Shown: positions 1 to 8,352, numbered from the stretch's first letter. The stretch is 59,589 nt of DNA from Myxococcales bacterium (GCA_003158455.1 PMJO01000051.1:5208-64796), one strand, 5' to 3'. A program made the numbers and translations. The notes: generated by a model not told the origin, from the letters alone.

Positions 1-1362
1 CACGAGGCCTTCACCGCCATGCGTGCGCGCGGCGCCCAGATGACGGACATCGTGGTCATCGTGGTGGCGGCCGAAGAGGGGCCAATGCCCCAGACCATTG
101 AGGCCATCAAGCACGCTCAGGCCGCCGAGGTGCCCATCCTGGTGGCTATCAACAAGATCGACAAGCCGGGTGCCAACCCAGCCATGGTCCGTACCCGCCT
201 GATGGAGCAGCGCCTGGTAGGGGAGGAGATGGGCGGCGAGACCATCTATGTAGAGGTGTCGGCAAAGACCAAGCAGGGCATCGACCGATTGCTCGAGATG
301 CTGGCCTTGCAGGCCGAGGTGCTGGAACTGAAGGCCAATCCCAAGAAAGCGGCCAAGGGTCACGTGGTGGAGGCGCGCTTGGATCGAGGCCGTGGCGCCA
401 TCGCCACCGTGCTGGTCAAGGAAGGTACTTTGCGGGTGGGCGATCTGGTGGTGGCCGGCGAGGCCTATGGAAAGCTTCGCGCCATGTTGGGCGACAAGGG
501 CCAGAATATCAGCGAGGCCCCGCCTTCCACACCGGTCGAGTTGCTTGGCCTGGATGGGGTTCCCGAGGCGGGAGAGATCTTCAACGTCGTCACCGACGAG
601 AAATCGGCCAAGGCGCTGGTCGAACACCGGCGCGAGCAGCGTAAACGCAAGGAAGCTGGCAGCACCACCCGCGTGTCGCTGGAGAATATTCTCGACAAGA
701 TCAAGGAGGGCGCGGTCAAAGAGGTGCGCATCGTGCTCAAGGCCGATGTGCAGGGCTCGGTGGAAGCCATTTCCAATGCCTTGCGGAACTTGTCCACGCC
801 GACGGTGGGGGTGAACGTGATCGCAGCCGCGGTGGGCGGCATCACCGAGTCGGATGTGACCCTGGCCAAGGCGTCCGCGGCCATCGTGATCGGCTTCAAC
901 GTGCGCCCCGCGGGCAAGTCGCGCGCGTTGGCGGATCAGGAAGGCGTCGAGATCAAGCTCTACCAGATCATCTACGACGCCATCGACGACGTGAAGAAGG
1001 CCATGCTGGGCATGCTCTCGCCGGTGACCAAAGAGAAGGTCTTGGGCCGGGCCGAGGTGCGCCAAGTGTTCCATATCACCAAGGCGGGTACCGTGGCCGG
1101 TTGCACGGTGGTCGAGGGCAAGGTCACGCGCCGGTCGCACGTGCGACTGATTCGCGATTCGGTGGTGGTTCACACCGGCCGGTTGAGTTCGCTACGCCGG
1201 TTCAAGGACGACGCCAGTGAGGTCACCCACGGCTACGAGTGCGGCATCGGCCTCGAGAACTACGGCGATGTCAAAGAGGGCGACGTCATCGAGGCATTCG
1301 AGGTGGAGTCCATCGCGGCGGTGTTGGACCAGCCCACCTCCGCGCCGCCCGTGCGAAAGTAG
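1..1362 (+). CDS. infB: translation initiation factor IF-2 (5' truncated by window edge)
   Basis: C-terminal part of the GTPase that places initiator tRNA on the 30S subunit and promotes subunit joining. The frame is open from base 1 and enters at [11 protein letters not shown], the segment just after the G3 DTPG motif. The G4 motif (AINKID) follows, then [10 protein letters not shown] (G5 region), then domains II to IV with the linker helix and the C-terminal initiator-tRNA-binding domain. The N-terminal domain and G1/G2 lie outside the window. It is the first visible gene of the conserved infB-ylxP-rbfA-truB-rpsO-pnp block. The stop is a TAG 20 bp before the next start. Identity is secure; only the 5' end is missing. 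Confidence 0.97.
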   Translation, partial: HEAFTAMRARGAQMTDIVVIVVAAEEGPMPQTIEAIKHAQAAEVPILVAINKIDKPGANPAMVRTRLMEQRLVGEEMGGETIYVEVSAKTKQGIDRLLEMLALQAEVLELKANPKKAAKGHVVEARLDRGRGAIATVLVKEGTLRVGDLVVAGEAYGKLRAMLGDKGQNISEAPPSTPVELLGLDGVPEAGEIFNVVTDEKSAKALVEHRREQRKRKEAGSTTRVSLENILDKIKEGAVKEVRIVLKADVQGSVEAISNALRNLSTPTVGVNVIAAAVGGITESDVTLAKASAAIVIGFNVRPAGKSRALADQEGVEIKLYQIIYDAIDDVKKAMLGMLSPVTKEKVLGRAEVRQVFHITKAGTVAGCTVVEGKVTRRSHVRLIRDSVVVHTGRLSSLRRFKDDASEVTHGYECGIGLENYGDVKEGDVIEAFEVESIAAVLDQPTSAPPVRK

Positions 1363-1382
1363 CAGAGGTCGCTTTCCACGGC

Positions 1383-1703
1383 ATGACCGTTGGTATCGCC
1401 CGCATTACCCTCTTCGTTCCCGAGAGCCATTCGCTAAAGGAGAAGCGCATGGTTCTGCGGCGAGTGAAGGATCGCGTGCGCAGCAAGTTCAACGCCGCTA
1501 TCGCCGAAGTGGACGAGCAGGATGTGTGGCAACGGGCTGTGCTTGGCTTGGCCCTAGTGGGCAACGACCGTCGCTTCGTGGAATCGGCCCTGGACGAGGT
1601 GGTGCGCTTCGTGCGCTCCTTGGCCGAGGCCACCAACGTGGAGCGTGAGCTGCTGACCTTCAGTCAACCCCTGGCGGAGAATGACCTGGGATGGAAGGGC
1701 TAG
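1383..1703 (+). CDS. ylxP: DUF503 / YlxP family protein
   Basis: A 106-residue protein beginning MTVGIARITLFVPESHSLK, the typical opening of the DUF503 family, with the conserved SLKEKR stretch near the N-terminus. The family is small and usually lies between infB and rbfA. YlxP-like proteins have been linked to ribosome maturation, but the molecular function is not firmly established. The start at 1383 was chosen because the family begins there; longer in-frame starts would read back into infB. It ends at a TAG one base before the rbfA ATG, so it is co-transcribed and probably translationally coupled. Confidence 0.9.
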   Translation: MTVGIARITLFVPESHSLKEKRMVLRRVKDRVRSKFNAAIAEVDEQDVWQRAVLGLALVGNDRRFVESALDEVVRFVRSLAEATNVERELLTFSQPLAENDLGWKG

Positions 1704-1704
1704 C

Positions 1705-2064
1705 ATGAGTCAACGCATGGAAAAGGTGGCGGGCGAGATCCGGGAGATTCTCGGTGAGATGCTGGTGCGCGGGGCGATCAAGGACCCACGCGTGCGCGAC
1801 GCAGGTCTCATCACCATCACGTATGTTCGCATCACCGGAGATCTGCGCCAGGCCCGCGTGTTCTTCACCGTGCACGGCGCTGACGACGCGGGCTTGGACA
1901 AGGTCCGCGTGGGTCTGCAGAGCGCGGCCGGGTTCATGCGCCGGCAGGTGGGCGAGCGCCTGAGGCTCAAAGCGACGCCTGGGCTGACCTTCGAGGCTGA
2001 CCGGGTGTTGGAGCAGGAGGACCGCATCGAGCAGCTTCTGCGCGAGGTGGCCAAGAAAGAGTGA
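1705..2064 (+). CDS. rbfA: 30S ribosome-binding factor A
   Basis: Small KH-like protein (119 residues from this start) that binds the 30S subunit and helps mature the 5' end of 16S rRNA. The sequence MSQRMEKVAGEIREILGEML is the usual RbfA first helix, followed by the conserved strand with ITITYVRITGDLRQARVFF. An in-frame ATG at 1681 would add eight residues, but it lies inside ylxP; the ATG at 1705 is preceded by a GGAAGGG Shine-Dalgarno and matches the family start. Its TGA overlaps the truB GTG. Confidence 0.95.
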   Translation: MSQRMEKVAGEIREILGEMLVRGAIKDPRVRDAGLITITYVRITGDLRQARVFFTVHGADDAGLDKVRVGLQSAAGFMRRQVGERLRLKATPGLTFEADRVLEQEDRIEQLLREVAKKE

Positions 2065-2975
2065 GCGTTCTCGTCGTCGACAAGCCGGTCGGCCCGACAT
2101 CCTTTGCGGTGCTGCGAGAAGTGCGGCGGGCGCTCATGCGCGCCACCGGCGGTGCCGGGCGCCCGCCCAAGCTCGGCCACGGCGGGACGCTCGACCCCAT
2201 GGCGTCGGGTGTGCTGCCGGTTTGCGTGGGCGCGTCCACCAAGATCATTCAATTTCTGCTCGACGCCGACAAGGAATACCTGGCGGTCGTGCGTTTCGGC
2301 GTGGAGACCGACACCCTGGACGCCACCGGGCAGGTGCTGCGCGAGACACCGATTGGCGACCTGGACGCTATTCGTCTGCAGGCGGCGCTGGCTGGCTTTC
2401 GCGGCGAAATCGAGCAGGTGCCCCCGATGTTCTCGGCGCTCAAGCACCACGGCAAACCGCTCTACCGCTACGCGCGCGCTGGGCAGACGGTAGAACGGGC
2501 GCCTCGGCGGGTGAAGGTGCACGAACTTGAGCTCTTGGCATGGGAGTCGCCCGATCGCGCGCGACTGCGCATCCGCTGCTCGAAAGGGACATATATTCGT
2601 TCGCTCGCCGCGGACTTGGGCCGCCAATTGGGCGTGGGCGCGCACCTGACCGAATTGCGTAGGACAGCTTCGGGTCCTTTTGCTCTGGCTCAGGCCATGT
2701 CTCTCGACCAGATCGCCGCTTGCGTCAATGAGGGACGCAACTTGCCCTTCGTCTCGCTGCGTGACTCGCTGGCCCACCTGCCCGCGGTGACCGTCGACGA
2801 TGCGCTGGCTGTGCGCCTGGCGCGCGGTCAGCGCATGGGTTGGGAAGAGATCGCCCCTGCCACCGGCGAGCGGGGTCCCCTGTGCGTCCTGCTTGCGCCG
2901 GATGTCGTGATCGCCGTGGTCGATCGAACCGCGGAGGGGGCTGTGCGCATTCTGCGCGTGTTCAACGCCGGTTGA
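2061..2975 (+). CDS. truB: tRNA pseudouridine(55) synthase
   Basis: Converts U55 of the tRNA T-loop to pseudouridine. A 304-residue protein with the family N-terminus VLVVDKPVGPTSF and the catalytic motif GHGGTLDPMASGVL, in which Asp45 is the expected nucleophile. Further family signatures include QVPPMFSALKHHGKPLYRYAR and RIRCSKGTYIRSLAADLG. The C-terminal part looks like the PUA-type tail seen in many TruB proteins. The start is a GTG overlapping the rbfA stop (GTGA), a classic coupling arrangement. Confidence 0.96.
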   Translation: MSVLVVDKPVGPTSFAVLREVRRALMRATGGAGRPPKLGHGGTLDPMASGVLPVCVGASTKIIQFLLDADKEYLAVVRFGVETDTLDATGQVLRETPIGDLDAIRLQAALAGFRGEIEQVPPMFSALKHHGKPLYRYARAGQTVERAPRRVKVHELELLAWESPDRARLRIRCSKGTYIRSLAADLGRQLGVGAHLTELRRTASGPFALAQAMSLDQIAACVNEGRNLPFVSLRDSLAHLPAVTVDDALAVRLARGQRMGWEEIAPATGERGPLCVLLAPDVVIAVVDRTAEGAVRILRVFNAG

Positions 2976-3045
2976 CTCCCGGCGCGCAATGTAGGAGATT
3001 ACGCAGACACGAAAAAGAGAGAGTCACAGAAAAGAGCGTGATTGC

Positions 3046-3315
3046 ATGGCGCTAGCCGCAGTAAAGAAAGCAGAAGTTGTCAAGAAGTACGCCCGGGGTC
3101 CGGCTGACACCGGATCCCCTGAAGTCCAGATAGCCCTTTTGTCTGAGCGTATCACCTATCTGACCGAGCATTTTCGCGAGCACTCCAAGGACCACCATTC
3201 CCGGCGTGGTCTGCTGATGCTGGTCGGACAGCGGCGCCGGCTTCTCGACTATCTCAAGAAGAAGAACGTCAAGCGTTACCGAGACGTGATCGTTTCACTC
3301 GGTATCCGCAAGTAG
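3046..3315 (+). CDS. rpsO: 30S ribosomal protein S15
   Basis: An 89-residue primary rRNA-binding protein of the 30S platform. The sequence shows [20 protein letters not shown] and HHSRRGLL, the S15 signature, and ends [11 protein letters not shown]. It lies between truB and pnp as in most bacteria. The 70-bp gap from truB holds an A-rich leader. In Escherichia coli S15 represses its own mRNA through a leader structure; I cannot show such a structure here. Confidence 0.97.
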   Translation: MALAAVKKAEVVKKYARGPADTGSPEVQIALLSERITYLTEHFREHSKDHHSRRGLLMLVGQRRRLLDYLKKKNVKRYRDVIVSLGIRK

Positions 3316-3500
3316 GCCCGCTGGTTTTCTATGGAGGAAGACGGGCGGTGCGCGCTGCATCGCCTGTCACGTCAACTGAGGGCCCCGGTGCTTGCGTTCA
3401 TCCTTCTTCCCGCCGGTTCTAGTCGCAGTCGGTGTCGAGTCGATCCGGACCCGCGAGATGAGGGACGAAGCCACAGGGGCCGCTAGAGAGGAGCGAGAAC
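3316..3500. other. rpsO-pnp intergenic leader
   Basis: 185 bp without a gene. It is the leader of pnp if transcription continues from rpsO. In other bacteria this interval holds an RNase III hairpin and a pnp promoter. I see purine-rich and pyrimidine-rich segments (GGAGGAAGACGGGCGG near the start, CCTTCTTCCCGCC near the middle) that might interact, but I could not draw a convincing long stem. Confidence 0.3.
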
Positions 3501-5624
3501 ATGTTTGTACGCGAAGGTGTGGCTCTTGGTGGTAAGGAGCTCAGCATCGAGGTTGGCCGAATGGCCAAGCAAGCCGACGGAGCCGTGGTGGTGCGCTTCG
3601 GCGACTCCATGGTGCTGGTCACGGCGGTGGGTGCCGCCACGGTAAGGCCGGGCATCGATTTCATGCCGCTGACCGTAGACTATTTGGAGAAGACCTCGGC
3701 CGCGGGCAAGATCCCCGGCGGCTACTTCAAGCGCGAGGGACGGCTGACCGAGACCGAGGTGCTGACCTCGCGGATCATCGACCGACCTTGTCGGCCGCTC
3801 TTCCCCAAGGGATGGCGCTTCGACACCCAGGTCATCGCCATGGTCTTGTCGACCGATCGGGAGAATCCCACCGACGTACTGGCCATGACCGGCGCCTCGG
3901 CCGCGCTTCACCTTTCCGATCTTCCCTGGGCTGGCCCCTTCGCCGGCGTGCGGGTGGGACGGATCGGCGGCGAGTTCGTCGTCAATCCGACCTTCGCCCA
4001 GCGCGAGGCCTCGGAGCTTGATCTGACCGTGGCAGCCAGCCGCGACGCCATCGTGATGGTGGAGGGAGGGGCCCAGCATGTGGCGGAAGAGGTGCTGGTC
4101 GACGCCCTCATGTTTGCGCACAAGGCGGCGCAGCCGCTCATCGATCTGCAGGAGAAGCTGCGGGCCGCGGTGGGCAAGCCCAAGCGTGCCTTCTCGGCGC
4201 CGGTGGTGGACCCAGCCCTGGATGCGCGGGTGCGGGAGCTGGCGCAATCCAAGATCGAAGCCGCGATGACCATCCGCGAGAAGCTGGAGCGCTACGCGGC
4301 CCTGGATGCAGCGGGGATCGAAGTTGTGGAAGCAGCCAAGGCTGAATTCCCCGAGCGCGAGGCCGAGATCAAAGAGGTCTTCGAGTCGGCCAAGAAGAAG
4401 CATTTGCGAGAACTGGTGCTGAACACCGGCCGACGCATCGACGGCCGGGCCACCGAGGACATCCGGCAGATCACCTGCGAGGTGAGCCTGCTGCCGCGCA
4501 CGCATGGCTCGGCGCTGTTCACCCGCGGGGAAACCCAGGCTCTGGTCACCACGACTTTGGGAACCAAGCAGGACGCGCAGCACATCGAGGGTCTGGGCGA
4601 CGAGTTCGACAAGACCTTCATGCTGCACTACAATTTTCCGCCTTTCTCCACGGGAGAAACCAAGCCTTTGCGCGGCGCCAGCCGGCGCGAGACGGGCCAC
4701 GGGCATTTGGCCGAGCGGGCCCTGTCAGCCGTGCTGCCCAACGAGGACGACTTCCCCTACACCATCCGCGTGGTGTCCGAGATCCTCGAATCCAACGGCA
4801 GCTCGTCGATGGCCTCGGTTTGCGGCGGCGCGCTGGCCATGATGGACGCGGGCGTGCCCATCAAGACACCAGTGGCCGGAATCGCCATGGGGCTGATCAA
4901 GGAAGGCGAGCGGGTTGCGGTGCTGTCCGACATCCTGGGCGACGAGGATCACCTGGGCGACATGGACTTCAAGGTGTGCGGCTCGCGCAACGGCGTGACC
5001 GCCGTGCAGATGGACATCAAGATCCAAGGGCTGAGCCGCACCATTCTGGAGCAGGCTTTGCAGCAAGCCAAGCGCGGCCGCATGTTCATCCTGGGCAAGA
5101 TGGCGGAAGCGTTGCCGGCGCCGCGTGAGGAGCTGAACAAGTACGCCCCACGCATCTTCACCCTCAAGGTGAAGCCCGACAAGATCCGCGACATCATCGG
5201 TCCGGGGGGCAAGACCATCCGCGGGATCACCGCGCAGACCGGGGTGGCCATCGACGTGGAAGACGACGGCACGGTCCACATTGCCTCGCCCGACGGTTTG
5301 ATGGCCCAGAAGGCGATCGACATCATCAAGGGGCTGACCGCCGAGCCGGAAGTCGGCGAGTTCTACCTGGGCGTGGTGAGAAGGCTGGCCGACTTCGGTT
5401 GTTTTGTCGAGATCCTGCCCGGCACCGACGGCTTGGTGCACATCAGCGAGCTCGACGAGAAGCGGGTGCGGGTGGTGGAGGACATTTGCAAGGAGGGCGA
5501 CGAGATGCTGGTCAAGGTGATCGGCATCGACCGCGCCTCCGGCAAAGTCCGCCTGTCGCGCCGAGAGGCGCTGGGCAAGACCCCGGACGTGGTGCACAAC
5601 CTGAAGGCTGGGTTTTCGACGTAG
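3501..5624 (+). CDS. pnp: polyribonucleotide nucleotidyltransferase (PNPase)
   Basis: Processive 3'-5' phosphorolytic exoribonuclease of the RNA degradosome (707 residues). The first RNase PH-like core carries [17 protein letters not shown] helical linker follows. The second, active core carries [11 protein letters not shown] and [16 protein letters not shown]. Then comes a KH domain ([12 protein letters not shown], about residues 565-580) and an S1 domain (about 620-690, with DGLVHISEL). A GAGAGGAGCGAG ribosome-binding stretch precedes the ATG. A 66-bp piece of the linker region (4249-4314) has been copied to 6670-6735. Confidence 0.97.
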   Translation: MFVREGVALGGKELSIEVGRMAKQADGAVVVRFGDSMVLVTAVGAATVRPGIDFMPLTVDYLEKTSAAGKIPGGYFKREGRLTETEVLTSRIIDRPCRPLFPKGWRFDTQVIAMVLSTDRENPTDVLAMTGASAALHLSDLPWAGPFAGVRVGRIGGEFVVNPTFAQREASELDLTVAASRDAIVMVEGGAQHVAEEVLVDALMFAHKAAQPLIDLQEKLRAAVGKPKRAFSAPVVDPALDARVRELAQSKIEAAMTIREKLERYAALDAAGIEVVEAAKAEFPEREAEIKEVFESAKKKHLRELVLNTGRRIDGRATEDIRQITCEVSLLPRTHGSALFTRGETQALVTTTLGTKQDAQHIEGLGDEFDKTFMLHYNFPPFSTGETKPLRGASRRETGHGHLAERALSAVLPNEDDFPYTIRVVSEILESNGSSSMASVCGGALAMMDAGVPIKTPVAGIAMGLIKEGERVAVLSDILGDEDHLGDMDFKVCGSRNGVTAVQMDIKIQGLSRTILEQALQQAKRGRMFILGKMAEALPAPREELNKYAPRIFTLKVKPDKIRDIIGPGGKTIRGITAQTGVAIDVEDDGTVHIASPDGLMAQKAIDIIKGLTAEPEVGEFYLGVVRRLADFGCFVEILPGTDGLVHISELDEKRVRVVEDICKEGDEMLVKVIGIDRASGKVRLSRREALGKTPDVVHNLKAGFST

Positions 5625-5638
5625 CTAGCTAGCTTTTT
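5623..5638 (+). terminator. possible terminator after pnp
   Basis: A self-complementary AGCTAGCTAGCT overlapping the pnp stop runs directly into a T run. The stem is short and AT-balanced, so this would be a weak intrinsic terminator; it sits where one is expected. Confidence 0.35.
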
Positions 5639-5692
5639 CACCACGGAGCGCACAGAGGGCACAGAGGTCGGAAGAGGAAGAAGGGGTTCGGA
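5637..5692 (+). repeat. dispersed CACAGAG-type intergenic repeat, copy 1
   Basis: TTCACCACGGAGCGCACAGAG followed by another ACAGAGG and a purine-rich GGAAG tail. The same arrangement recurs at 7861-7906 and 46109-46160, always in an intergenic region and always on the plus strand. It resembles the CACAGAG-rich dispersed repeats seen in many environmental genomes. No coding capacity is apparent. Confidence 0.55.
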
Positions 5693-5785
5693 TCGGACGT
5701 CGAGCATTGCTTCGGCCAAACCCCATTGACCTCTCTGGTCCGCCTTCGCACACCGGCCCACAAGGCGATCTGCAAACTGGTCAAG

Positions 5786-6178
5786 TTACCTCAAGAGACC
5801 CACTATCAGGCTTCCGCCAGCAAGCACCATCGCAAGAACGAGCGCCACGACCAAGACTGTGCGCCTGAGCCGCCTCTCCGAGGCTAGGTCAGACCGCATC
5901 GACTCAATCTCAGCTGAACGTTTCCTTCGCTCTTCCTCGACGCTTTCCAGAAGCTCCGCCTTTGAACGTTCCAGACTCGCAACCTGTTCCTCCAACCTCC
6001 TAGCCCGAACGCCCAACCGTTCTGAATCCGCGCGAGCGTCGTCCCGTTCGGTGAACAGCTCGTTTCGTAGTCCAAGAATCTCTCCAAGCTCCTCTCGGAC
6101 GGCTCTGACGACCGCCTCATCGGCAACTGGCCCCCCTTCCGCGTCGCGATCCGCAATCGCCCGCCGAATCCAGCGCAC
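5786..6178 (-). CDS. small coiled-coil protein with C-terminal membrane anchor
   Basis: A 130-residue protein read from a GTG. Residues about 20-100 are rich in E, R and L with heptad-like spacing (for example RARRLEEQVASLERSKAELL), indicating a coiled coil. The last 25 residues form a hydrophobic helix (VLVVALVLAMVLAGGSLIVG) ending in LLR, suggesting a tail-anchored protein facing the cytoplasm. Its 5' end overlaps the 3' end of the MazF-like gene by about 60 bp in another frame. I do not recognise a family. It may be a third component of the adjacent toxin-antitoxin operon or an unrelated gene; the compositional bias and terminal helix argue against a chance frame. Confidence 0.5.
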   Translation of the reverse strand: MRWIRRAIADRDAEGGPVADEAVVRAVREELGEILGLRNELFTERDDARADSERLGVRARRLEEQVASLERSKAELLESVEEERRKRSAEIESMRSDLASERRLRRTVLVVALVLAMVLAGGSLIVGLLR

Positions 6179-6365
6179 ATGTCACTGGCATGCCATCGTC
6201 GTGGGTTAGGACCAATTCTGTGGCCAAGCCGCGGACCGTTCTCGTTGCGGGAACCACGATCAATTCATTCAGATTCCCGATGACCTCGTTGCGGGCCAGG
6301 ATCATCACCGGGCGGCGCTTGTCTGGAAGTCGAAATGTGTACCATCGGATCTCGCCGCGCCTCAC
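6117..6365 (-). CDS. MazF/PemK-like endoribonuclease toxin, short C-terminus
   Basis: 82 residues from a GTG start that overlaps the upstream antitoxin stop (GTGA). The N-terminus RRGEIRWYTFRLPDKRRPVM and the following VIGNLNELIVVPATRTVRG match the MazF/PemK fold, whose members cut mRNA. The segment LTHDDGMPVTCAL fits the next conserved strand. After that the frame becomes a low-complexity SRRGRGASCR tail, whereas family members continue for about 25-30 residues with a helix. The C-terminus is therefore probably altered by a frameshift or replaced by overlap with the coiled-coil gene. Activity is uncertain. Confidence 0.65.
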   Translation of the reverse strand: MRRGEIRWYTFRLPDKRRPVMILARNEVIGNLNELIVVPATRTVRGLATELVLTHDDGMPVTCALDSAGDCGSRRGRGASCR

Positions 6366-6568
6366 GCCAGGTTCTCCCAACCTTCGGAGTCCCACGCGAG
6401 CGGTTCTTCATCGCCGGAGAATTCGTCTCGCCCGGGCGGAGTCATTCCGTACACAGAGGCGTCGCGCTCCGATGTTGCCTCGATAAGGTGCACCAGCCGA
6501 TCCCTCTCGCCGGGCGCCAGACGCGCGACCAGCGGCAGCAGATCATTGGCGGTCAGAGGCTGCGGCAT
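6362..6568 (-). CDS. antitoxin-like small protein
   Basis: 68 residues starting MPQPLTANDLLPLVARLAPG and containing an acidic second half (DEFSGDEEPLAWDSEGWENL). A helical, acidic partner placed directly before a MazF-like toxin with a 4-bp overlap is the standard antitoxin arrangement. The N-terminal pattern resembles the LxxLxxLxPxERxxL helix of many short antitoxins. No DNA-binding motif can be named with confidence. The start was chosen at the ATG at 6568 because the upstream frame is Ala/Arg-rich and runs into the pnp-fragment region. Confidence 0.6.
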   Translation of the reverse strand: MPQPLTANDLLPLVARLAPGERDRLVHLIEATSERDASVYGMTPPGRDEFSGDEEPLAWDSEGWENLA

Positions 6569-6768
6569 AAGGTGTAGTCTATCAGGTGACACGCGGTCGA
6601 GCCAGGCACTGTTCGCCGCGCGTGCGGTTCGGCGCGCCGGGCGGCCAGCCGCGAGACCTTCACCCCATCCCAAGATCGAAGCCGCGACGGCCATCCGCGA
6701 GAAACTGGAGCGGTGCGCGGCCCTGGATGCGGCGGCGCGCTGTCAGCCACTTCCCTCGGGGCGCGAAA
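6569..6768. other. intergenic region carrying a pnp-derived fragment
   Basis: 200 bp between the MazF-type pair and the PIN remnant. It holds a 66-bp piece copied from pnp (separate entry). The rest has no gene I can support. Confidence 0.5.
6670..6735 (+). repeat. duplicated internal fragment of pnp
   Basis: Aligns by eye to 4249-4314 inside pnp, with 60 of 66 positions identical and no gaps. It would encode KIEAATAIREKLERCAALDA, matching [20 protein letters not shown] of PNPase. The flanking bases show no similarity, so only this piece was copied. It lies in the same orientation as pnp, about 2.4 kb downstream. Confidence 0.85.
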
Positions 6769-7106
6769 CTACCAGACGATGCGGACTCCCACGGTGGGGG
6801 CGAAGGATGAGATTTTCGGGTCAAGGGTCACGAGCGGAAACCGAGGGCAGCGGCGCTGGCAAGAATATGGCGGTCGCAAGGGTCGCGATGTTCCCATTCG
6901 AAAGCAGCGGCAGCCCAGGCGATAGGCGCAGTGACGGGAAGAACGGTGAAACCGAGAGCGAACCTGTCTAGCCAGTCGGCCGGATCTGCCGCGGTCGTAA
7001 GTCGTCCCTGCCTGAGAAGGCGTGCAGTCTCGCTCAGAGTGATGTCCGATATGTAGAGATCGGCAGGGGCTGCACCGCCAAGCGCAATCCGGACGGACGT
7101 GCTCAA
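6769..7106 (-). pseudogene. PIN-domain (VapC-type) toxin remnant: frameshifted, N-terminus missing
   Basis: The frame from 7106 encodes LYISDITLSETARLLRQGRL and PVTAPIAWAAAAFEWEHRDP, typical of VapC PIN domains, then DRHILASAAALGFRS and a stop. Changing frame by one base at the LGF position continues as FPLVTLDPKISSFAPTVGVR and ends at a TAG at 6769, the normal PIN C-terminus. One base has therefore been lost. The N-terminus with the first catalytic Asp (LLDTH-type) is also absent. The intact PIN gene lies just upstream on the same strand. The gene is dead in two ways. Confidence 0.8.
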
Positions 7107-7133
7107 TCGAGCGGGCTCTATTTCAAGCCAAAT

Positions 7134-7499
7134 CTAAAGGCCAATCACCGATTTCTCGGGGAGTTCGGCGAGAATCACCCGATCGCCGGTCGCGAGGCGC
7201 CAGCCTCGTAGCCGCGCGTGGGCGACGATCAGCCGGTCAAAGGGATCGCGCGTCCAACTCAGGTCGACGGCCGCATCGAACAGATCGAGGGACATGGGGT
7301 TGTCGACGGTCCAGCGCGAATCCTGGCTGAGGGCAGCCCGGGCTCCGGGTGCAAGGCGAACCCGCTTGGCTTCTTCCAGAAAGGCCAATTCGAGAAGGCT
7401 GACGGGCGAAATGTAGAGCCCGCTCGAGCGCGCAAGCGTCCGACCGCGCGCGTGTCCGGTGTACACCCAGATAAGGGCGTTGGTGTCGAGGAGGATCAC
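7134..7499 (-). CDS. PIN-domain ribonuclease toxin (VapC-like)
   Basis: 121 residues with the PIN acidic residues in place: Asp5 in MILLDTNALIW, Glu37 in SLLELAF, Asp85 and Asp88 in TRDPFDRLIVAHA, and Asp106 in LATGDRVI. PIN toxins of this type cut RNA with Mg2+ or Mn2+. It is the second gene of a two-gene operon; its ATG overlaps the antitoxin TGA by 4 bp. It looks intact, unlike the related remnant downstream. Confidence 0.88.
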   Translation of the reverse strand: MILLDTNALIWVYTGHARGRTLARSSGLYISPVSLLELAFLEEAKRVRLAPGARAALSQDSRWTVDNPMSLDLFDAAVDLSWTRDPFDRLIVAHARLRGWRLATGDRVILAELPEKSVIGL

Positions 7500-7744
7500 G
7501 CCTTGGTCCGCTGCTTGAAGGACACCCCAGCCCTCCCGTGGCGCCAGGTCCAGTCCCCATCCGCAACCGCCGGATCCAAAATCTCGATGACGGGCCTGAC
7601 TGTCCGGGGTGCTCGCCGCGCTTCATCCAAGATCAGGCGAAAGCGCAGCTTGCCGCGGTCAATCGTGACCGACTGGCCATTGGCAGCCTGATTCAAGACG
7701 TGCGCGAAGTTCTGCCGCGCCTGCGAGGCGGTGAAACGTGACAT
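7496..7744 (-). CDS. Phd/YefM-type antitoxin
   Basis: 82 residues. MSRFTASQARQNFAHVLNQA and the following NGQSVTIDRGKLRFRLIL match the Phd/YefM DNA-binding fold (xSxTEARxxFxxLLxxVxxG pattern). The C-terminal part (WTWRHGRAGVSF) would wrap the toxin. The ATG at 7744 sits only seven bases after a TACAAT box, so there is no room for a Shine-Dalgarno and the mRNA is likely leaderless. It pairs with the PIN toxin downstream. Confidence 0.85.
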   Translation of the reverse strand: MSRFTASQARQNFAHVLNQAANGQSVTIDRGKLRFRLILDEARRAPRTVRPVIEILDPAVADGDWTWRHGRAGVSFKQRTKA

Positions 7745-7745
7745 G

Positions 7746-7779
7746 TGTACATTGTACAATTCTGTCGTGGGAGGGGCAA
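7746..7779 (-). promoter_or_regulatory. promoter and operator of the Phd/PIN operon, probably leaderless
   Basis: On the minus strand TTGCCC (7774-7779) and TACAAT (7751-7756) are separated by exactly 17 bp, and the antitoxin ATG begins six bases after the TACAAT box. Two self-complementary cores, TTGTACAA and TGTACA, lie side by side at 7746-7759 and cover the -10 box. That is where an autorepressing antitoxin would bind. Confidence 0.6.
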
Positions 7780-7860
7780 GGCTCGAACCCGCCGAAATGC
7801 AGTAGCAGCTGCTCGCGATGAAGCTGGCGGCTGCCGGCGCCGCGCGACACGTGGTTGGCT

Positions 7861-7906
7861 GTTTCACACAGGGGCACAGAGGACGCAAAGGCCGGAAGGG
7901 AAGGGA
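7861..7906 (+). repeat. dispersed CACAGAG-type intergenic repeat, copy 2
   Basis: GTTTCACACAGGGGCACAGAGG followed by a GGAAGGGAAGGG tail; it matches the layout of copies at 5637 and 46109. It lies between the divergent Phd/PIN and MntA/HepT operons. Confidence 0.5.
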
Positions 7907-7941
7907 ATTGGCGGGGGCGTCCCTCGTGCTAGACTGCCCGC

Positions 7942-8352
7942 ATGGATGCAATCGAGTCCCCAGCCGTTGGTCGCCTGCTGGTGCAGGCTGGCGTGGAGCT
8001 GGCGATCCTCTTCGGATCGGCTGCCAAGGGAAAGCTAAGGCCGGACAGCGACATCGACATTGGCATCCTGCCTGCGCCGGACCGGGCTCTCAGCTTCGAT
8101 GAGGAACTGGCGCTGGCGGCAGAGTTGGAGAGAATCCTCGGTCGCGAGGTCGATCTGGTCCGCCTCGACACCGCCTCGACGTTGCTGCGCTTCGAGGCTT
8201 CGCAAGGGCGGCGCCTGTACGAGGCCCGGCTGGGCGCCTTTGCAGACTTCGTGGCGCGCGCCCTGGTCGAGCACGAGGATCTGCGCCCCATTCTGCTTCG
8301 CTGTGCCGCGGGGATGTTTCGCCGCTTGAAGGCTACCTATGACCAGGCTTGA
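7942..8352 (+). CDS. MntA-like minimal nucleotidyltransferase antitoxin
   Basis: 136 residues with the minimal nucleotidyltransferase signature: Gly25-Ser26, then Asp37 and Asp39 (FGSAAKGKLRPDSDIDIGIL), plus EVDLVRLD carrying the third carboxylate. MntA-type proteins neutralise HepT toxins by transferring AMP units to a tyrosine near the HEPN active site. The gene overlaps the HEPN gene downstream by 14 bp, the typical order. The ATG at 7942 follows the CACAGAG repeat. Confidence 0.88.
   Translation: MDAIESPAVGRLLVQAGVELAILFGSAAKGKLRPDSDIDIGILPAPDRALSFDEELALAAELERILGREVDLVRLDTASTLLRFEASQGRRLYEARLGAFADFVARALVEHEDLRPILLRCAAGMFRRLKATYDQA

Noticed and set aside
3483-4706. 407-codon open frame on the minus strand inside pnp
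   Set aside because: It lies opposite pnp, is His/Arg/Gly-rich and follows from the GC bias of the third codon positions of the real gene.
6546-6971. 141-codon plus-strand frame containing the pnp fragment
   Set aside because: Only the 66-bp pnp piece has meaning; the rest is antisense to the PIN remnant and antitoxin.
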